Part shown: positions 23,834 through 31,444 of the stretch, piece after piece
How the letters are laid out: the number at the start of each line of letters is the position of its first letter
Numbering within the stretch: position 1 is the first letter of the stretch
Source of the DNA: Gemmiger sp. An120
GTDB taxonomy: Bacteria; Bacillota; Clostridia; Oscillospirales; Ruminococcaceae
DNA: 33,052 bases
Reading direction: 5' to 3'
Assembly (NCBI RefSeq): GCF_002160955.1
Contig: NZ_NFLN01000027.1
Coordinates: 1-33,052, forward strand
The notes under the pieces: generated by a model
The model's input: the letters and a program-made list of their open reading frames with translations, nothing else
The model's database searches: none
What the model was told of the DNA's origin: nothing
Made by a program: the position numbers and the translations under genes

Positions 23834-25432
23834 TCAGGCACGCTGGTAGATTCGGATCGGGTCGCCTGCCACGCCCCCCTGTGCCAGCCAGATAATTCGG
23901 GCCAGGCTGTATCCGGTGTTCACGCAGGCAAACGGGCTGGAAGGAGCCCACTCCTCAATTGTATGGACCAAAGTCCAGTTATCGAAGATATACTGGTAGC
24001 CTGCCGCCGCATCGGGCAGATCCGAATTGTCAATAAAACGCTTGTACAGTGTGCTGATCAGTGCATACTGGGCGTTTTCCTTACCCTCCGGCGTAACCAG
24101 ATTTCCCTCTTCGTCCACCGAACAGCCCAGTTCGGCCGCCCAGCTGACAGCAAACGCCGTATAGCCATTGTACAGGCAATCCGATTCGGCAATGCCGTTT
24201 TCCCGGCACCAGTCCGCCGAGGCCAGGATGGTCTGGGGCGCCAGACAGCGCGCAAAAGCCAGCAGACCGGTGCTGACCGTTCCCGCCAGCACCACCAGGC
24301 CCAGCAGACCGGCCAGCACCGGCTTGGCCAGCACTTTCAGACCGCGGACCTTATCCGCCAGGGCAGCGTGTACCAAATCGGCACACGCACTGAGCCCCAC
24401 CGCTGCCAGCAGCAGTGGCGTGGTATAGAATGGTGTGCCCCAGCGCACCCACCACAGTCCCATAACGCTCAAGCAAGCCCAATATACAAGGCCCAGAAAC
24501 AAAGGCAGATATCGGGCTTTCCAGCGGCGGACCAGCCAAACGGTACCCACCGCTGCCAGAAGAACCCCTTCCACGCCGGGCCCCGCATTGATCCAGGTAA
24601 GCAGATAGTCCCGCAGTTTAATGAAAAACGCTGTCAATCCGTAGGAACCCCGAGCCTCAATCCCCAGCTGCCAGGCAGTATGCTGCCAGTTGGTAACCAG
24701 ATTGGGAGCCAGCAAGAAGAAGGACAAAAACACCACAGCTATACTGAATACACCGCCCAGGAAAAACAGCTTTACGCTGCGGGTATTCCAGGCCTGAATA
24801 CAGACCACAGCCGCCACCAGCAGGCAGGCCAACGCGCCGGTATACTTAACTGTGATCCCTGCCCCCACACAGATGCACAAGGCGGCCAGGCGGCCCCAGG
24901 TTGCCTTGTCCAGATATCGGATCGCCAGAGCAATCGCCAGCAGAGTGAAGAACGCCAAGGGCACATCCGGAGTATCATATCCGGAATGTTCAATGTATAC
25001 TGAGAAGAAGGTAAACAGCACCGCCCCCCAGAGGCCGGCGCCCTTTTTGACCGTTTCACAGATCCACCAGGCCAGTGGAATCATCAGGGTGCCCAGCAAG
25101 GCGCAGAAGCCCCGGGCCAGCACATAAAAGGACGCCGGATTGAGTGCGTATATCTCTACTGCGGACTGTCCGAACCGAAGTTGGCTGTAAACCTCAAAAA
25201 TCACGGCGCTGGCCTTGACCAAAAGATGCGCCGGCCAGGAATAGGTATCCGCTTCAAAAGAATGGCGTTCCAGCAGGCCGATGGCCTGTTTCACCACAAT
25301 GGATTCGTCAGCCCCCTGCAACTCCGGATAGCCTTTCCAGCAGGCGGCAATCCGCATCGCTGCCCCCAATAGAATCAGCACCACCAGTACGGCCAGTACC
25401 AGCATTCGGCGACGGTCGCGAATTGTCTGCAT
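23834..25432 (-). CDS. GT39/ArnT-like membrane glycosyltransferase
   Basis: This 532-residue polytopic protein has about eleven to twelve hydrophobic segments and a hydrophilic C-terminal domain from ~420. After the first helix comes QGADESIVVKQA, with D42-E43 matching the acidic pair of the first extracytoplasmic loop in GT-C enzymes (PMT/ArnT group). GYDTPDVPLAFFTLLAIALA is a second acidic loop typical of the family. It probably moves a sugar from a polyprenyl-phosphate donor onto a surface acceptor; neither substrate is known. The ATG at 25432 follows AGGAGGAAC. The gene is visibly AT-richer than its neighbours (about 47% GC in 24721-24780), a possible sign of transfer. A strong terminator lies just upstream. 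Confidence 0.8.
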   Translation of the reverse strand: MQTIRDRRRMLVLAVLVVLILLGAAMRIAACWKGYPELQGADESIVVKQAIGLLERHSFEADTYSWPAHLLVKASAVIFEVYSQLRFGQSAVEIYALNPASFYVLARGFCALLGTLMIPLAWWICETVKKGAGLWGAVLFTFFSVYIEHSGYDTPDVPLAFFTLLAIALAIRYLDKATWGRLAALCICVGAGITVKYTGALACLLVAAVVCIQAWNTRSVKLFFLGGVFSIAVVFLSFFLLAPNLVTNWQHTAWQLGIEARGSYGLTAFFIKLRDYLLTWINAGPGVEGVLLAAVGTVWLVRRWKARYLPLFLGLVYWACLSVMGLWWVRWGTPFYTTPLLLAAVGLSACADLVHAALADKVRGLKVLAKPVLAGLLGLVVLAGTVSTGLLAFARCLAPQTILASADWCRENGIAESDCLYNGYTAFAVSWAAELGCSVDEEGNLVTPEGKENAQYALISTLYKRFIDNSDLPDAAAGYQYIFDNWTLVHTIEEWAPSSPFACVNTGYSLARIIWLAQGGVAGDPIRIYQRA

Positions 25433-25452
25433 TCTTGTTCCTCCTCATATCC

Positions 25453-25484
25453 AAAAAACCGCCCGGCCATTCGCGGCCGGGCGG
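25453..25484 (-). terminator. Intrinsic terminator of the M20 dipeptidase gene
   Basis: CCGCCCGGCC (25459-25468) pairs with GGCCGGGCGG (25475-25484). On the minus strand TTTTTT (25453-25458) follows. It sits in the 70-nt gap before the GT39 start, leaving little room for a separate promoter. Confidence 0.88.
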
Positions 25485-25502
25485 CCTTGTTTGTTTACTG
25501 CC

Positions 25503-26888
25503 TTACAGATCGATCTCCTGCAGCCGGACCAGGGCCAGGATGTAGATCTTGAGCGCCTGCATCAGGTGCTCGATCTTGGCGCCCTCGTTGGCGCCGTGCA
25601 TCGGGCCGGCAAATTCCGGCAGCTGCAGGTCCTGCCGCTCGGGACCGAAGCTCACCGCCAGCGGGAAGTGCCGGGCGTAGGTGCCGCCGCCCATGGTGAA
25701 GGGCTCGGCGTTCTCACCGGTGACCTCGTTGTAGGTGTCGATCAGGGCACGGATCGGGGCCGCGTCCGCCGCGATGTAGAAGGGCACCGCAATGCCTACG
25801 TTCTCCACCGCCGCCGCGCTGCCGCACAGAGCGGTCAGGGTGTCGCGGATGGCCTCGCCGGTGGTGTTGGTGGGGAAGCGGCTGTCCACCGACTGGAGCA
25901 TCCGGCCGTTCTCCATCTTCATGGTGCCGCCGATCACGGTCAGCGGGGTGAACAGGCCGTCGTCCGCGGCGATGCCCAGGGCGCTGCCGTCGGTGGAGGC
26001 GTGCAGCTTGTGCAGCACCTCAAAATAGGCGGTTTCCGCCTCGTTGCCCACCTTGTTGGCCAGCAGGTAATCCACCACCAGACCGATGGCGTTGCGGGTG
26101 CCTTCCGGCATGGCGGCGTGGCCGCTCTTGCCCCAGCCCCGCACCCAGACGGTGCCCGCTTCCTCGCCGGGCTCCAGGGTGATGTTCTCGGCGGGCAGCA
26201 GGCCCTCGGCCCGCACCAGCGCGGCCGCCCGGTCGGGCACCGCATTGAAAGCCACGCCGCCCTCAAAGGCCAGCACCTGGCCGCCGCACACCGGGCTGAC
26301 CAGATCGGCCCGGAAATGGCCCTTTTCGCCGTTGCAGACCGGGAACTCCGCGTCCGGGCTGAAGCAGAAATCCGGGGCCCGGTTGCCGGCCAGATAGCGG
26401 TCGATGTCCTCCATGCCGGTCTCCTCGCTGGTGCCCAGCAGGGCCCGCACCGAATACTTCAGCGGCACGTTGTTCTCCTTCAGGAACTTGAGGGCGTACA
26501 GGCAGAGCACGCCGGGGCCCTTGTCATCGGCCACACCGCGGCCGATCAGCCAGCCGTCCTGCACCCGCATGTTGAACGGGTCGCCGGTCCAGCCGTTGCC
26601 CGCCGGCACCACGTCCATATGGGTGATGGTGGCGATCTGCTTGTCGGTGGAGCCGGGCAGCTCGGCCCAGCCCATATGGCCCTCGAACTCGCCGGTAGCC
26701 AGCCCCATCTCGCCGGCCAGGGCCAGGGCCTCTTTCAGAGCGGCGGCGGGGCCGGCCCCGTTGGGCGCGCCGGGCTCAGGGGTGCCCGCCACGCTGGGAA
26801 TATCCACCAGGCGCTTGATGTCCCGGATCACATTTTCTTCATTGGCCCGGACAAAGGCCTCGATCTTGTCCATATACACATTGGCCAT
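25503..26888 (-). CDS. M20 family dipeptidase (PepV/Sapep type)
   Basis: This 461-residue cytoplasmic metallopeptidase cleaves dipeptides with a two-metal (Zn or Mn) site. Metal ligands and catalytic residues are visible: H90 and D92 in THMDVVPAG, the bridging D in GVADDKGPG (~121), the general base E155-E156 in GTSEETG, then SPDAEFP and, near the end, PMHGANEG. The inserted lid domain lies between (GWGKSGHAAMPEGTRNAI). The ATG at 26888 follows AGGAG; an earlier ATG at 26912 lacks a site. Length and motif set match PepV/Sapep rather than PepT. It is a single-gene unit with its own promoter and terminator. Confidence 0.94.
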   Translation of the reverse strand: MANVYMDKIEAFVRANEENVIRDIKRLVDIPSVAGTPEPGAPNGAGPAAALKEALALAGEMGLATGEFEGHMGWAELPGSTDKQIATITHMDVVPAGNGWTGDPFNMRVQDGWLIGRGVADDKGPGVLCLYALKFLKENNVPLKYSVRALLGTSEETGMEDIDRYLAGNRAPDFCFSPDAEFPVCNGEKGHFRADLVSPVCGGQVLAFEGGVAFNAVPDRAAALVRAEGLLPAENITLEPGEEAGTVWVRGWGKSGHAAMPEGTRNAIGLVVDYLLANKVGNEAETAYFEVLHKLHASTDGSALGIAADDGLFTPLTVIGGTMKMENGRMLQSVDSRFPTNTTGEAIRDTLTALCGSAAAVENVGIAVPFYIAADAAPIRALIDTYNEVTGENAEPFTMGGGTYARHFPLAVSFGPERQDLQLPEFAGPMHGANEGAKIEHLMQALKIYILALVRLQEIDL

Positions 26889-26942
26889 GCTCTGTGTTCT
26901 CCTTTGCTGCAAAGATGCGCGCGGCGGCGCGCGTTTGGGGAT

Positions 26943-26971
26943 ATTATACCACGCTTTTCCACCTGTGAAAA
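26943..26971 (-). promoter_or_regulatory. Promoter of the M20 dipeptidase gene
   Basis: Minus strand: TTTTCA (26966-26971), 17-nt spacer ending TGG, perfect TATAAT (26943-26948). The leader contains a GCGCGC/GCGCGC hairpin. Confidence 0.5.
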
Positions 26972-27033
26972 CGGGTTTTGCCCTTTTACCGCGTCACAGC
27001 GGTGTGAAAATCCTGTTAACCTGCCGTTCCGGC

Positions 27034-27063
27034 TTGACAGATGCGCCCCGGCTGTGGTAAGCT
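27034..27063 (+). promoter_or_regulatory. Promoter of the cydDC-ygbA-DUF454 operon
   Basis: Consensus TTGACA (27034-27039), 18-nt spacer ending TGG, TAAGCT (27058-27063). Transcription would start near 27070, at the edge of the tandem repeat, leaving a long ~125-nt leader. Confidence 0.5.
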
Positions 27064-27070
27064 GTGCCCG

Positions 27071-27099
27071 GAAGTTAGTTGGCGCGAACTTGTTGGCGC
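27071..27099 (+). repeat. Tandem direct repeat in the cydD leader
   Basis: GAAGTTAGTTGGCGC (27071-27085) is followed at once by GAACTTGTTGGCGC (27086-27099), 13 of 15 positions alike with one gap. It lies at the predicted transcription start, suggesting paired regulator sites. Confidence 0.6.
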
Positions 27100-27119
27100 C
27101 GCTTCTTTTTTGCCCGTTC

Positions 27120-27135
27120 GTTAGTTTTAACTAAC
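27120..27135. promoter_or_regulatory. Palindromic operator candidate upstream of cydD
   Basis: GTTAGTT-TT-AACTAAC is a 7-bp perfect inverted repeat with a 2-nt centre. Its half-site GTTAGTT also occurs in the tandem repeat at 27074-27080. Short TA-rich palindromes of this size are typical targets of MarR-type dimers, but no regulator gene is adjacent, so the protein is unknown. Confidence 0.5.
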
Positions 27136-27194
27136 ATAAGTTTTGCATTACAAACCGCAAGGGCAACTACACGGAAAGGACATGAGGGAGCATG

Positions 27195-28928
27195 ATGATC
27201 AACAAACGGCTGATCGGGATGGTCATCGAAAGCCGTCCGCGCATTGCGGCCAGCGTGGGGCTGCAGTGGACGGCGCTTCTGGCCAATCTGGCAGCGATGG
27301 GGCTGATCGCCTTTTTCATCGACCGTCTGACAGCGGGGGCCGGTTTGCCCGGGGCAGGCTTCTGGCTGGCGCTGGCCGGGGCGGCGGCGGTGCGGATGGC
27401 CTGCACCGAAGCGGCGGCCCGGATGGCCCACAAGGCCAGCCGGGCGGTAAAGCTGGCACTGCGCCGGCAGATCTACGCCAAGCTGCTGCGGCTGGGCCCG
27501 GCCTACCGCCAGCAGGTGAACACCGCCGAGGTGGTACAGGCGGCGGTGGAGGGCGTGGATCAGCTGGAAAGCTATTTCGGCGCCTACCTGCCCCAGTTCT
27601 TTTACAGCATGCTGGCTCCGCTGACCCTGTTCGCGGTGCTGGCGCCGGTCTGCCTGCCCGCGGCCGCGGCGCTGCTGATCTGTGTGCCTCTGATCCCGGC
27701 GGCCATCGCGGCGGTGCAGACCTGGGCCAAAAAGCTGCTGAGCAAATACTGGGGCCAGTACACCGCCCTGGGGGACAGTTTTCTGGAAAATCTGCAGGGG
27801 CTGACCACCCTGAAAATCTACAGCGCCGACGAGCGCCGCAACGAGGAGATGAACCGGGAGGCCGAGCAGTTCCGCCGCATCACCATGCGGGTGCTGACCA
27901 TGCAGCTGAACTCCATCAGCATCATGGATCTGGTGGCCTTTGGCGGAGCGGCGCTGGGCATCGGGCTGGCGGTGAGCCAGTACACCGCCGGGCGGCTGAG
28001 CCTGGGCGGCTGTGTGCTGGTGCTGCTGCTTTCGGCGGACTTTTTCCTGCCCATGCGGCAGCTGGGCAGCTATTTCCACATTGCCATGAACGGCATGGCC
28101 GCCAGCGACCGGATCTTCCGGCTGCTGGATATGCCCGAACCGCCGGCGGGCGGCAAGCCGGTTCCCGCCGACACCGCCATCCGCTGCCAGGATCTGCGTT
28201 TCGGCTATGAGCCGGGGCGGGAGATCCTGCGAGGGGTGGATCTGGATCTGCCCCAAGGCGGGTTTGTGGCCCTGGTGGGCGAGAGCGGCTGCGGCAAGAG
28301 CACCCTGGCCGCCCTGCTGACCGGCCGGGTCAAGGGCTGGCAGGGCCAGGTCACGATGGGCGGCGTGCCGCTGGAGAAACTGGACGAAACCGGCCTGCTG
28401 CGGACGGTGACCTGCCTGGGCCATAACGCCTGGCTGTGCAAGGGCACCCTGGCGGACAACCTGCGTCTGGGCGCGCCGGATGCCACCGACGAACAGCTCT
28501 GGGACGCGCTGAAACGGGCGAAGCTGGACGGCTTTGCCCGGCAGGCGGGCGGCCTGGACGCGCCGGTGGCCGAGCGGGGGGCAAACCTGTCCGGCGGGCA
28601 GCGGCAGCGGCTGGCGCTGGCCCGGGCGCTGCTGCAGGACAGCCCGGTGTACATCTTTGACGAAGCCACCTCCAACATCGACGCGGAGAGTGAGAACGAC
28701 ATCATGAGCGAGATCCACCGGCTGGCCCGCACCCGCACGGTGCTGCTGATCAGCCACCGGCTGGCCAACGCGGCCGGGGCGGACCGGATCTATGTGCTGG
28801 AGAACGGCCGGGTGGCCCAGCAGGGCCGCCACGCCGAACTGCTGGCGGCGGGCGGGCTGTACGCCCGGCTGTGGAACACCCAGCAGGAACTGGAACACGA
28901 GGGAGAAAAGGAGGCGGCATGCCTGTGA
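27195..28928 (+). CDS. cydD: ABC transporter, CydD-like (thiol/heme exporter type, fused TMD-NBD)
   Basis: This 577-residue half-transporter has six membrane helices in residues ~1-310 and an ATPase domain from ~335. Walker A is GESGCGKST at about 362, the signature LSGGQRQR at about 465, Walker B is VYIFDEAT, and the H-loop is SHRLA. The N-terminal domain (AYRQQVNTAEVVQAAVEGVDQLESYFGAYLPQFFYS) is characteristic of the CydD group, which in E. coli exports cysteine and glutathione. ATGs at 27192 and 27195 both fit; GAGG is better spaced for 27195. Its end overlaps cydC by 10 nt, so the pair should form a heterodimer. No cytochrome bd genes are in this window. Confidence 0.88.
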   Translation: MINKRLIGMVIESRPRIAASVGLQWTALLANLAAMGLIAFFIDRLTAGAGLPGAGFWLALAGAAAVRMACTEAAARMAHKASRAVKLALRRQIYAKLLRLGPAYRQQVNTAEVVQAAVEGVDQLESYFGAYLPQFFYSMLAPLTLFAVLAPVCLPAAAALLICVPLIPAAIAAVQTWAKKLLSKYWGQYTALGDSFLENLQGLTTLKIYSADERRNEEMNREAEQFRRITMRVLTMQLNSISIMDLVAFGGAALGIGLAVSQYTAGRLSLGGCVLVLLLSADFFLPMRQLGSYFHIAMNGMAASDRIFRLLDMPEPPAGGKPVPADTAIRCQDLRFGYEPGREILRGVDLDLPQGGFVALVGESGCGKSTLAALLTGRVKGWQGQVTMGGVPLEKLDETGLLRTVTCLGHNAWLCKGTLADNLRLGAPDATDEQLWDALKRAKLDGFARQAGGLDAPVAERGANLSGGQRQRLALARALLQDSPVYIFDEATSNIDAESENDIMSEIHRLARTRTVLLISHRLANAAGADRIYVLENGRVAQQGRHAELLAAGGLYARLWNTQQELEHEGEKEAACL

Positions 28929-30598
28929 ACGGGAATCATACCAAACGATCCGCCCCGATGGTGATGGGGCGTCTGGCGCTGCTGGTACGGCCGCTGGCCG
29001 GGTATATGGCGCTGGCCATCCTGGCGGGGCTGGCCGGGCATCTGTGCGCGGCGTTCCTGACTGTGCTGGGGGCCAGTGCGGTGCTGGCCGCGGGCGGGTA
29101 TGCCCTGCCCCTTTCCGCCGGAACGGCGCTGGTGCTGCTGGCGGTGTTCGCGGTGCTGCGGGGCCCGCTGCGCTACGGCGAGCAGGCCTGCAACCACTTC
29201 ATTGCCTTCAAGCTGCTGGCCCTGATCCGGGACAAGGTGTTCCGGGCGCTGCGGCGGCTCTGCCCCGCCAAGCTGGAGGGCCGGGACCGGGGCGACCTGA
29301 TCAGCCTGATCACCTCCGACATTGAGCTGCTGGAGGTATTCTACGCCCACACCATCTCCCCTGTGCTGATCGCGATTCTGTTCAGCGGGGTGATGACGGT
29401 GTTCATCGGCAGTTTTCACCCGCTGCTGGGGCTGCTGGCGCTGGCCGCCTACCTGACGGTGGGTCTGGCCGCGCCGCTGCTCATCGCCCGCTGGGGCGGA
29501 CAGGACGCCCGGCTGGCCCGGGAACAGTCCGCCGCCATGAGCGGCTATGTGCTGGAAAGCCTGCGGGGCCTGCCGGAGATTCTGCAGTACGGCGCGGGCG
29601 AGGCCCGTCTGGCCGGGCTGGAGCACCGGGCCCGGGAACTGGCCGACCAGGAGGACCGGATGAAGGCCCAGGCGGCCCGGGCCCAGGCGGCGGCCGGCGC
29701 GGTGATGCTGGCCTTTGACATCGGGATGCTGGCCCTGGCCTCGGCGCTGTATGCCCGGGGCGCGGTGGATCTGCCCGGCGTGCTGCTGCCCACCCTGGCG
29801 CTGATGGGTTCCTTTGGGCCCACGGCGGCGCTGGCGGGGCTGGGCAGCACCCTGCAGACCACCCTGGCGGCGGCGGACCGGGTGCTGGATATTCTGGACG
29901 AGGAACCCGCCGCCCCGGAACTGGCCGGCCTGCCCGATCCCGGCCCCTTTACCGGGGCAAAGGCGGAACAGGTGGGCTTTGCCTACGGGGAGCAGCCGGT
30001 GCTGGCGGATGTGTCGCTGGATATCCCGGAAGGCTCGGTGGTGGGCATCTGCGGGCCCAGCGGCAGCGGTAAAAGCACCCTGCTGCGGCTGTTCATGCGG
30101 TTCTGGCAGGTGCAGAAAGGCCGGGTGGAGGTGGCGGGCGCGCCGGTGGACGGCATCGACACCGCCCGGCTGCGGCAGATGGAGGCGCTGGTGACCCAGG
30201 ACACCCATCTGTTCCGGGACAGCATCGCCGCCAACCTGCGGATCGCCAAGCCCGACGCCACCCAGGAGGACCTAGAGGCCGCCTGCAAAATGGCCTCGGT
30301 ACACGACTTTATCCAGAGCCTGCCCCAGGGGTACGATACCCCGGTGGGCGAGCTGGGCGACACCCTGTCCGGCGGGGAGCGGCAGCGGCTGGGGCTGGCC
30401 CGGGCGTTCCTGCACGACGCGCCGTTCCTGCTGCTGGACGAGCCCACCAGCAATCTGGACAGCCTGAATGAGGCGGTGATCCTGCGGGCGCTGCGCCGTC
30501 AGCGGGCGGGCCGCACCGTGCTGGTGGTAAGCCACCGGCCCTCCACCCTGCGGGTGGCGGACCGGGTGCTGACCATGGAAGGCGGGCGGCTGGCATGA
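28919..30598 (+). CDS. cydC: ABC transporter, CydC-like (fused TMD-NBD)
   Basis: This 559-residue partner half-transporter has six membrane helices (residues ~15-300) and an ATPase domain with Walker A GPSGSGKST at about 379, signature LSGGERQRLGLARAF, Walker B FLLLDEPTSNLDS and H-loop SHRPS. The membrane domain contains RGPLRYGEQACNHFIAFKLLALIRDKVFRALRRLCPAKLEG, of which RYxEQxxNHxIAFKLLAxIRDxVF is a CydC-type block. The ATG at 28919 follows AGGAGG; the longer frame to 28871 lies inside cydD. Its stop overlaps the next gene (ATGA). Confidence 0.88.
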   Translation: MPVNGNHTKRSAPMVMGRLALLVRPLAGYMALAILAGLAGHLCAAFLTVLGASAVLAAGGYALPLSAGTALVLLAVFAVLRGPLRYGEQACNHFIAFKLLALIRDKVFRALRRLCPAKLEGRDRGDLISLITSDIELLEVFYAHTISPVLIAILFSGVMTVFIGSFHPLLGLLALAAYLTVGLAAPLLIARWGGQDARLAREQSAAMSGYVLESLRGLPEILQYGAGEARLAGLEHRARELADQEDRMKAQAARAQAAAGAVMLAFDIGMLALASALYARGAVDLPGVLLPTLALMGSFGPTAALAGLGSTLQTTLAAADRVLDILDEEPAAPELAGLPDPGPFTGAKAEQVGFAYGEQPVLADVSLDIPEGSVVGICGPSGSGKSTLLRLFMRFWQVQKGRVEVAGAPVDGIDTARLRQMEALVTQDTHLFRDSIAANLRIAKPDATQEDLEAACKMASVHDFIQSLPQGYDTPVGELGDTLSGGERQRLGLARAFLHDAPFLLLDEPTSNLDSLNEAVILRALRRQRAGRTVLVVSHRPSTLRVADRVLTMEGGRLA

Positions 30599-30954
30599 GC
30601 CGGGATATGGAAACCCGCCGGGCGCGGGAGGCCGGGATGGTGGCCTTTATGATCGGGCTGTACTGCCGCGCCCATCACGGCACCGAAAAGGGCGCACTCT
30701 GCCCGGACTGCGCGGCGCTGGCCGACTACGCCCGTACCCGCAGCGCCCGCTGCCCCCGCATGGCGGAAAAGACCTTTTGTTCCACCTGCCCGCATCCCTG
30801 CTACGCCCCCGCCATGCGGGAGGGTATCCGGCAGGTGATGCGGTGGGCCGGGCCCCGGATGCTGCTGTACCATCCGGTGTGGGCGCTGCGGCACATCGCC
30901 AACACCCTGCGGCATAAACTGAACCAAACCGGACGATCGGAGGAAAACTCATGA
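30595..30954 (+). CDS. YgbA-like protein, nitrous oxide-stimulated promoter family
   Basis: This 119-residue protein matches the Nitrous_ox_prom family (PF11756, E. coli YgbA, which is NO-induced and helps growth under nitrosative stress). Cysteines and histidines are dense: C24, H27, H28, C36 and C39 (CPDC), C53, C62 and C65 (CSTC), H67, C69, arranged like a metal or iron-sulfur site. The C-terminus GPRMLLYHPVWALRH is a family signature. It overlaps cydC by 4 nt and the next gene by 4 nt, so it is tightly coupled. There is no membrane segment. The molecular function is not established. Confidence 0.85.
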   Translation: MSRDMETRRAREAGMVAFMIGLYCRAHHGTEKGALCPDCAALADYARTRSARCPRMAEKTFCSTCPHPCYAPAMREGIRQVMRWAGPRMLLYHPVWALRHIANTLRHKLNQTGRSEENS

Positions 30955-31337
30955 AAAAACTGCTGTATCTGGCCGGCGGCTTTATCGGGCTGGGGCTGGG
31001 GGCCCTGGGCGCGGCGCTGCCGCTGCTGCCCGCCTTTCCTTTTCTGCTGCTGGCGGCCTACTGTTTTGCCCGCAGCTCCGAACGGCTGCACCGCTGGTTT
31101 GTGGGCACCCGTTTATATAAGGAAAACCTGGAAAGCTTTGTGGCGGGCCGGGGCATGACCCGGCGCACCAAGCTGCGGATCATGACCCTGGTGACCCTGA
31201 CCATGGCCATCGGGTTTGCCATGATGGGCCGGGTACCGGTGGGCCGGGTGATCCTGGGCATCGTCTGGGCCGGGCATGTGCTGTATTTTATCTTCGGCAT
31301 CCGCACCCTGCCCGAGCAGGAAAACAGCGAATCCTGA
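30951..31337 (+). CDS. DUF454 (YbaN-like) inner membrane protein
   Basis: This 128-residue protein has about four hydrophobic helices. The family pattern GxxxxGLGxLGAxLPLLPxFPFLLLAAYCFARSS is seen at residues ~10-45, followed by SERLHRWF and a basic central loop (GMTRRTKLR) with two further helices. Function in the family is unknown; E. coli YbaN is the reference member. The ATG at 30951 follows CGGAGG and overlaps the preceding stop. It is last in the cydDC operon. Confidence 0.9.
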   Translation: MKKLLYLAGGFIGLGLGALGAALPLLPAFPFLLLAAYCFARSSERLHRWFVGTRLYKENLESFVAGRGMTRRTKLRIMTLVTLTMAIGFAMMGRVPVGRVILGIVWAGHVLYFIFGIRTLPEQENSES

Positions 31338-31348
31338 ACTTCTCCCCC

Positions 31349-31386
31349 ATCCCGGCGGGCGCGCCTTGCGTGCCCGCCGGGATTTA
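31349..31386 (+). terminator. Terminator-like hairpin after the DUF454 gene
   Basis: ATCCCGGCGGGC (31349-31360) pairs with GCCCGCCGGGAT (31372-31383), but only TTATGC follows, so the U-tract is weak. It overlaps the -35 box of the next promoter. Confidence 0.5.
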
Positions 31387-31395
31387 TGCTATGAT
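31366..31395 (+). promoter_or_regulatory. Promoter of the alanine symporter gene
   Basis: TTGCGT (31366-31371), 18-nt spacer ending TGC, TATGAT (31390-31395). The -35 lies in the loop of the preceding hairpin. Confidence 0.5.
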
Positions 31396-31444
31396 AAAGC
31401 ATCAGCGCGCCACAGTGCGGCGCGGGGGGAGAGGAGAGTCTATC

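Noticed and set aside
27075-28898. 607-codon minus-strand ORF opposite cydD
   Set aside because: Shadow of the ABC transporter gene; no motifs.
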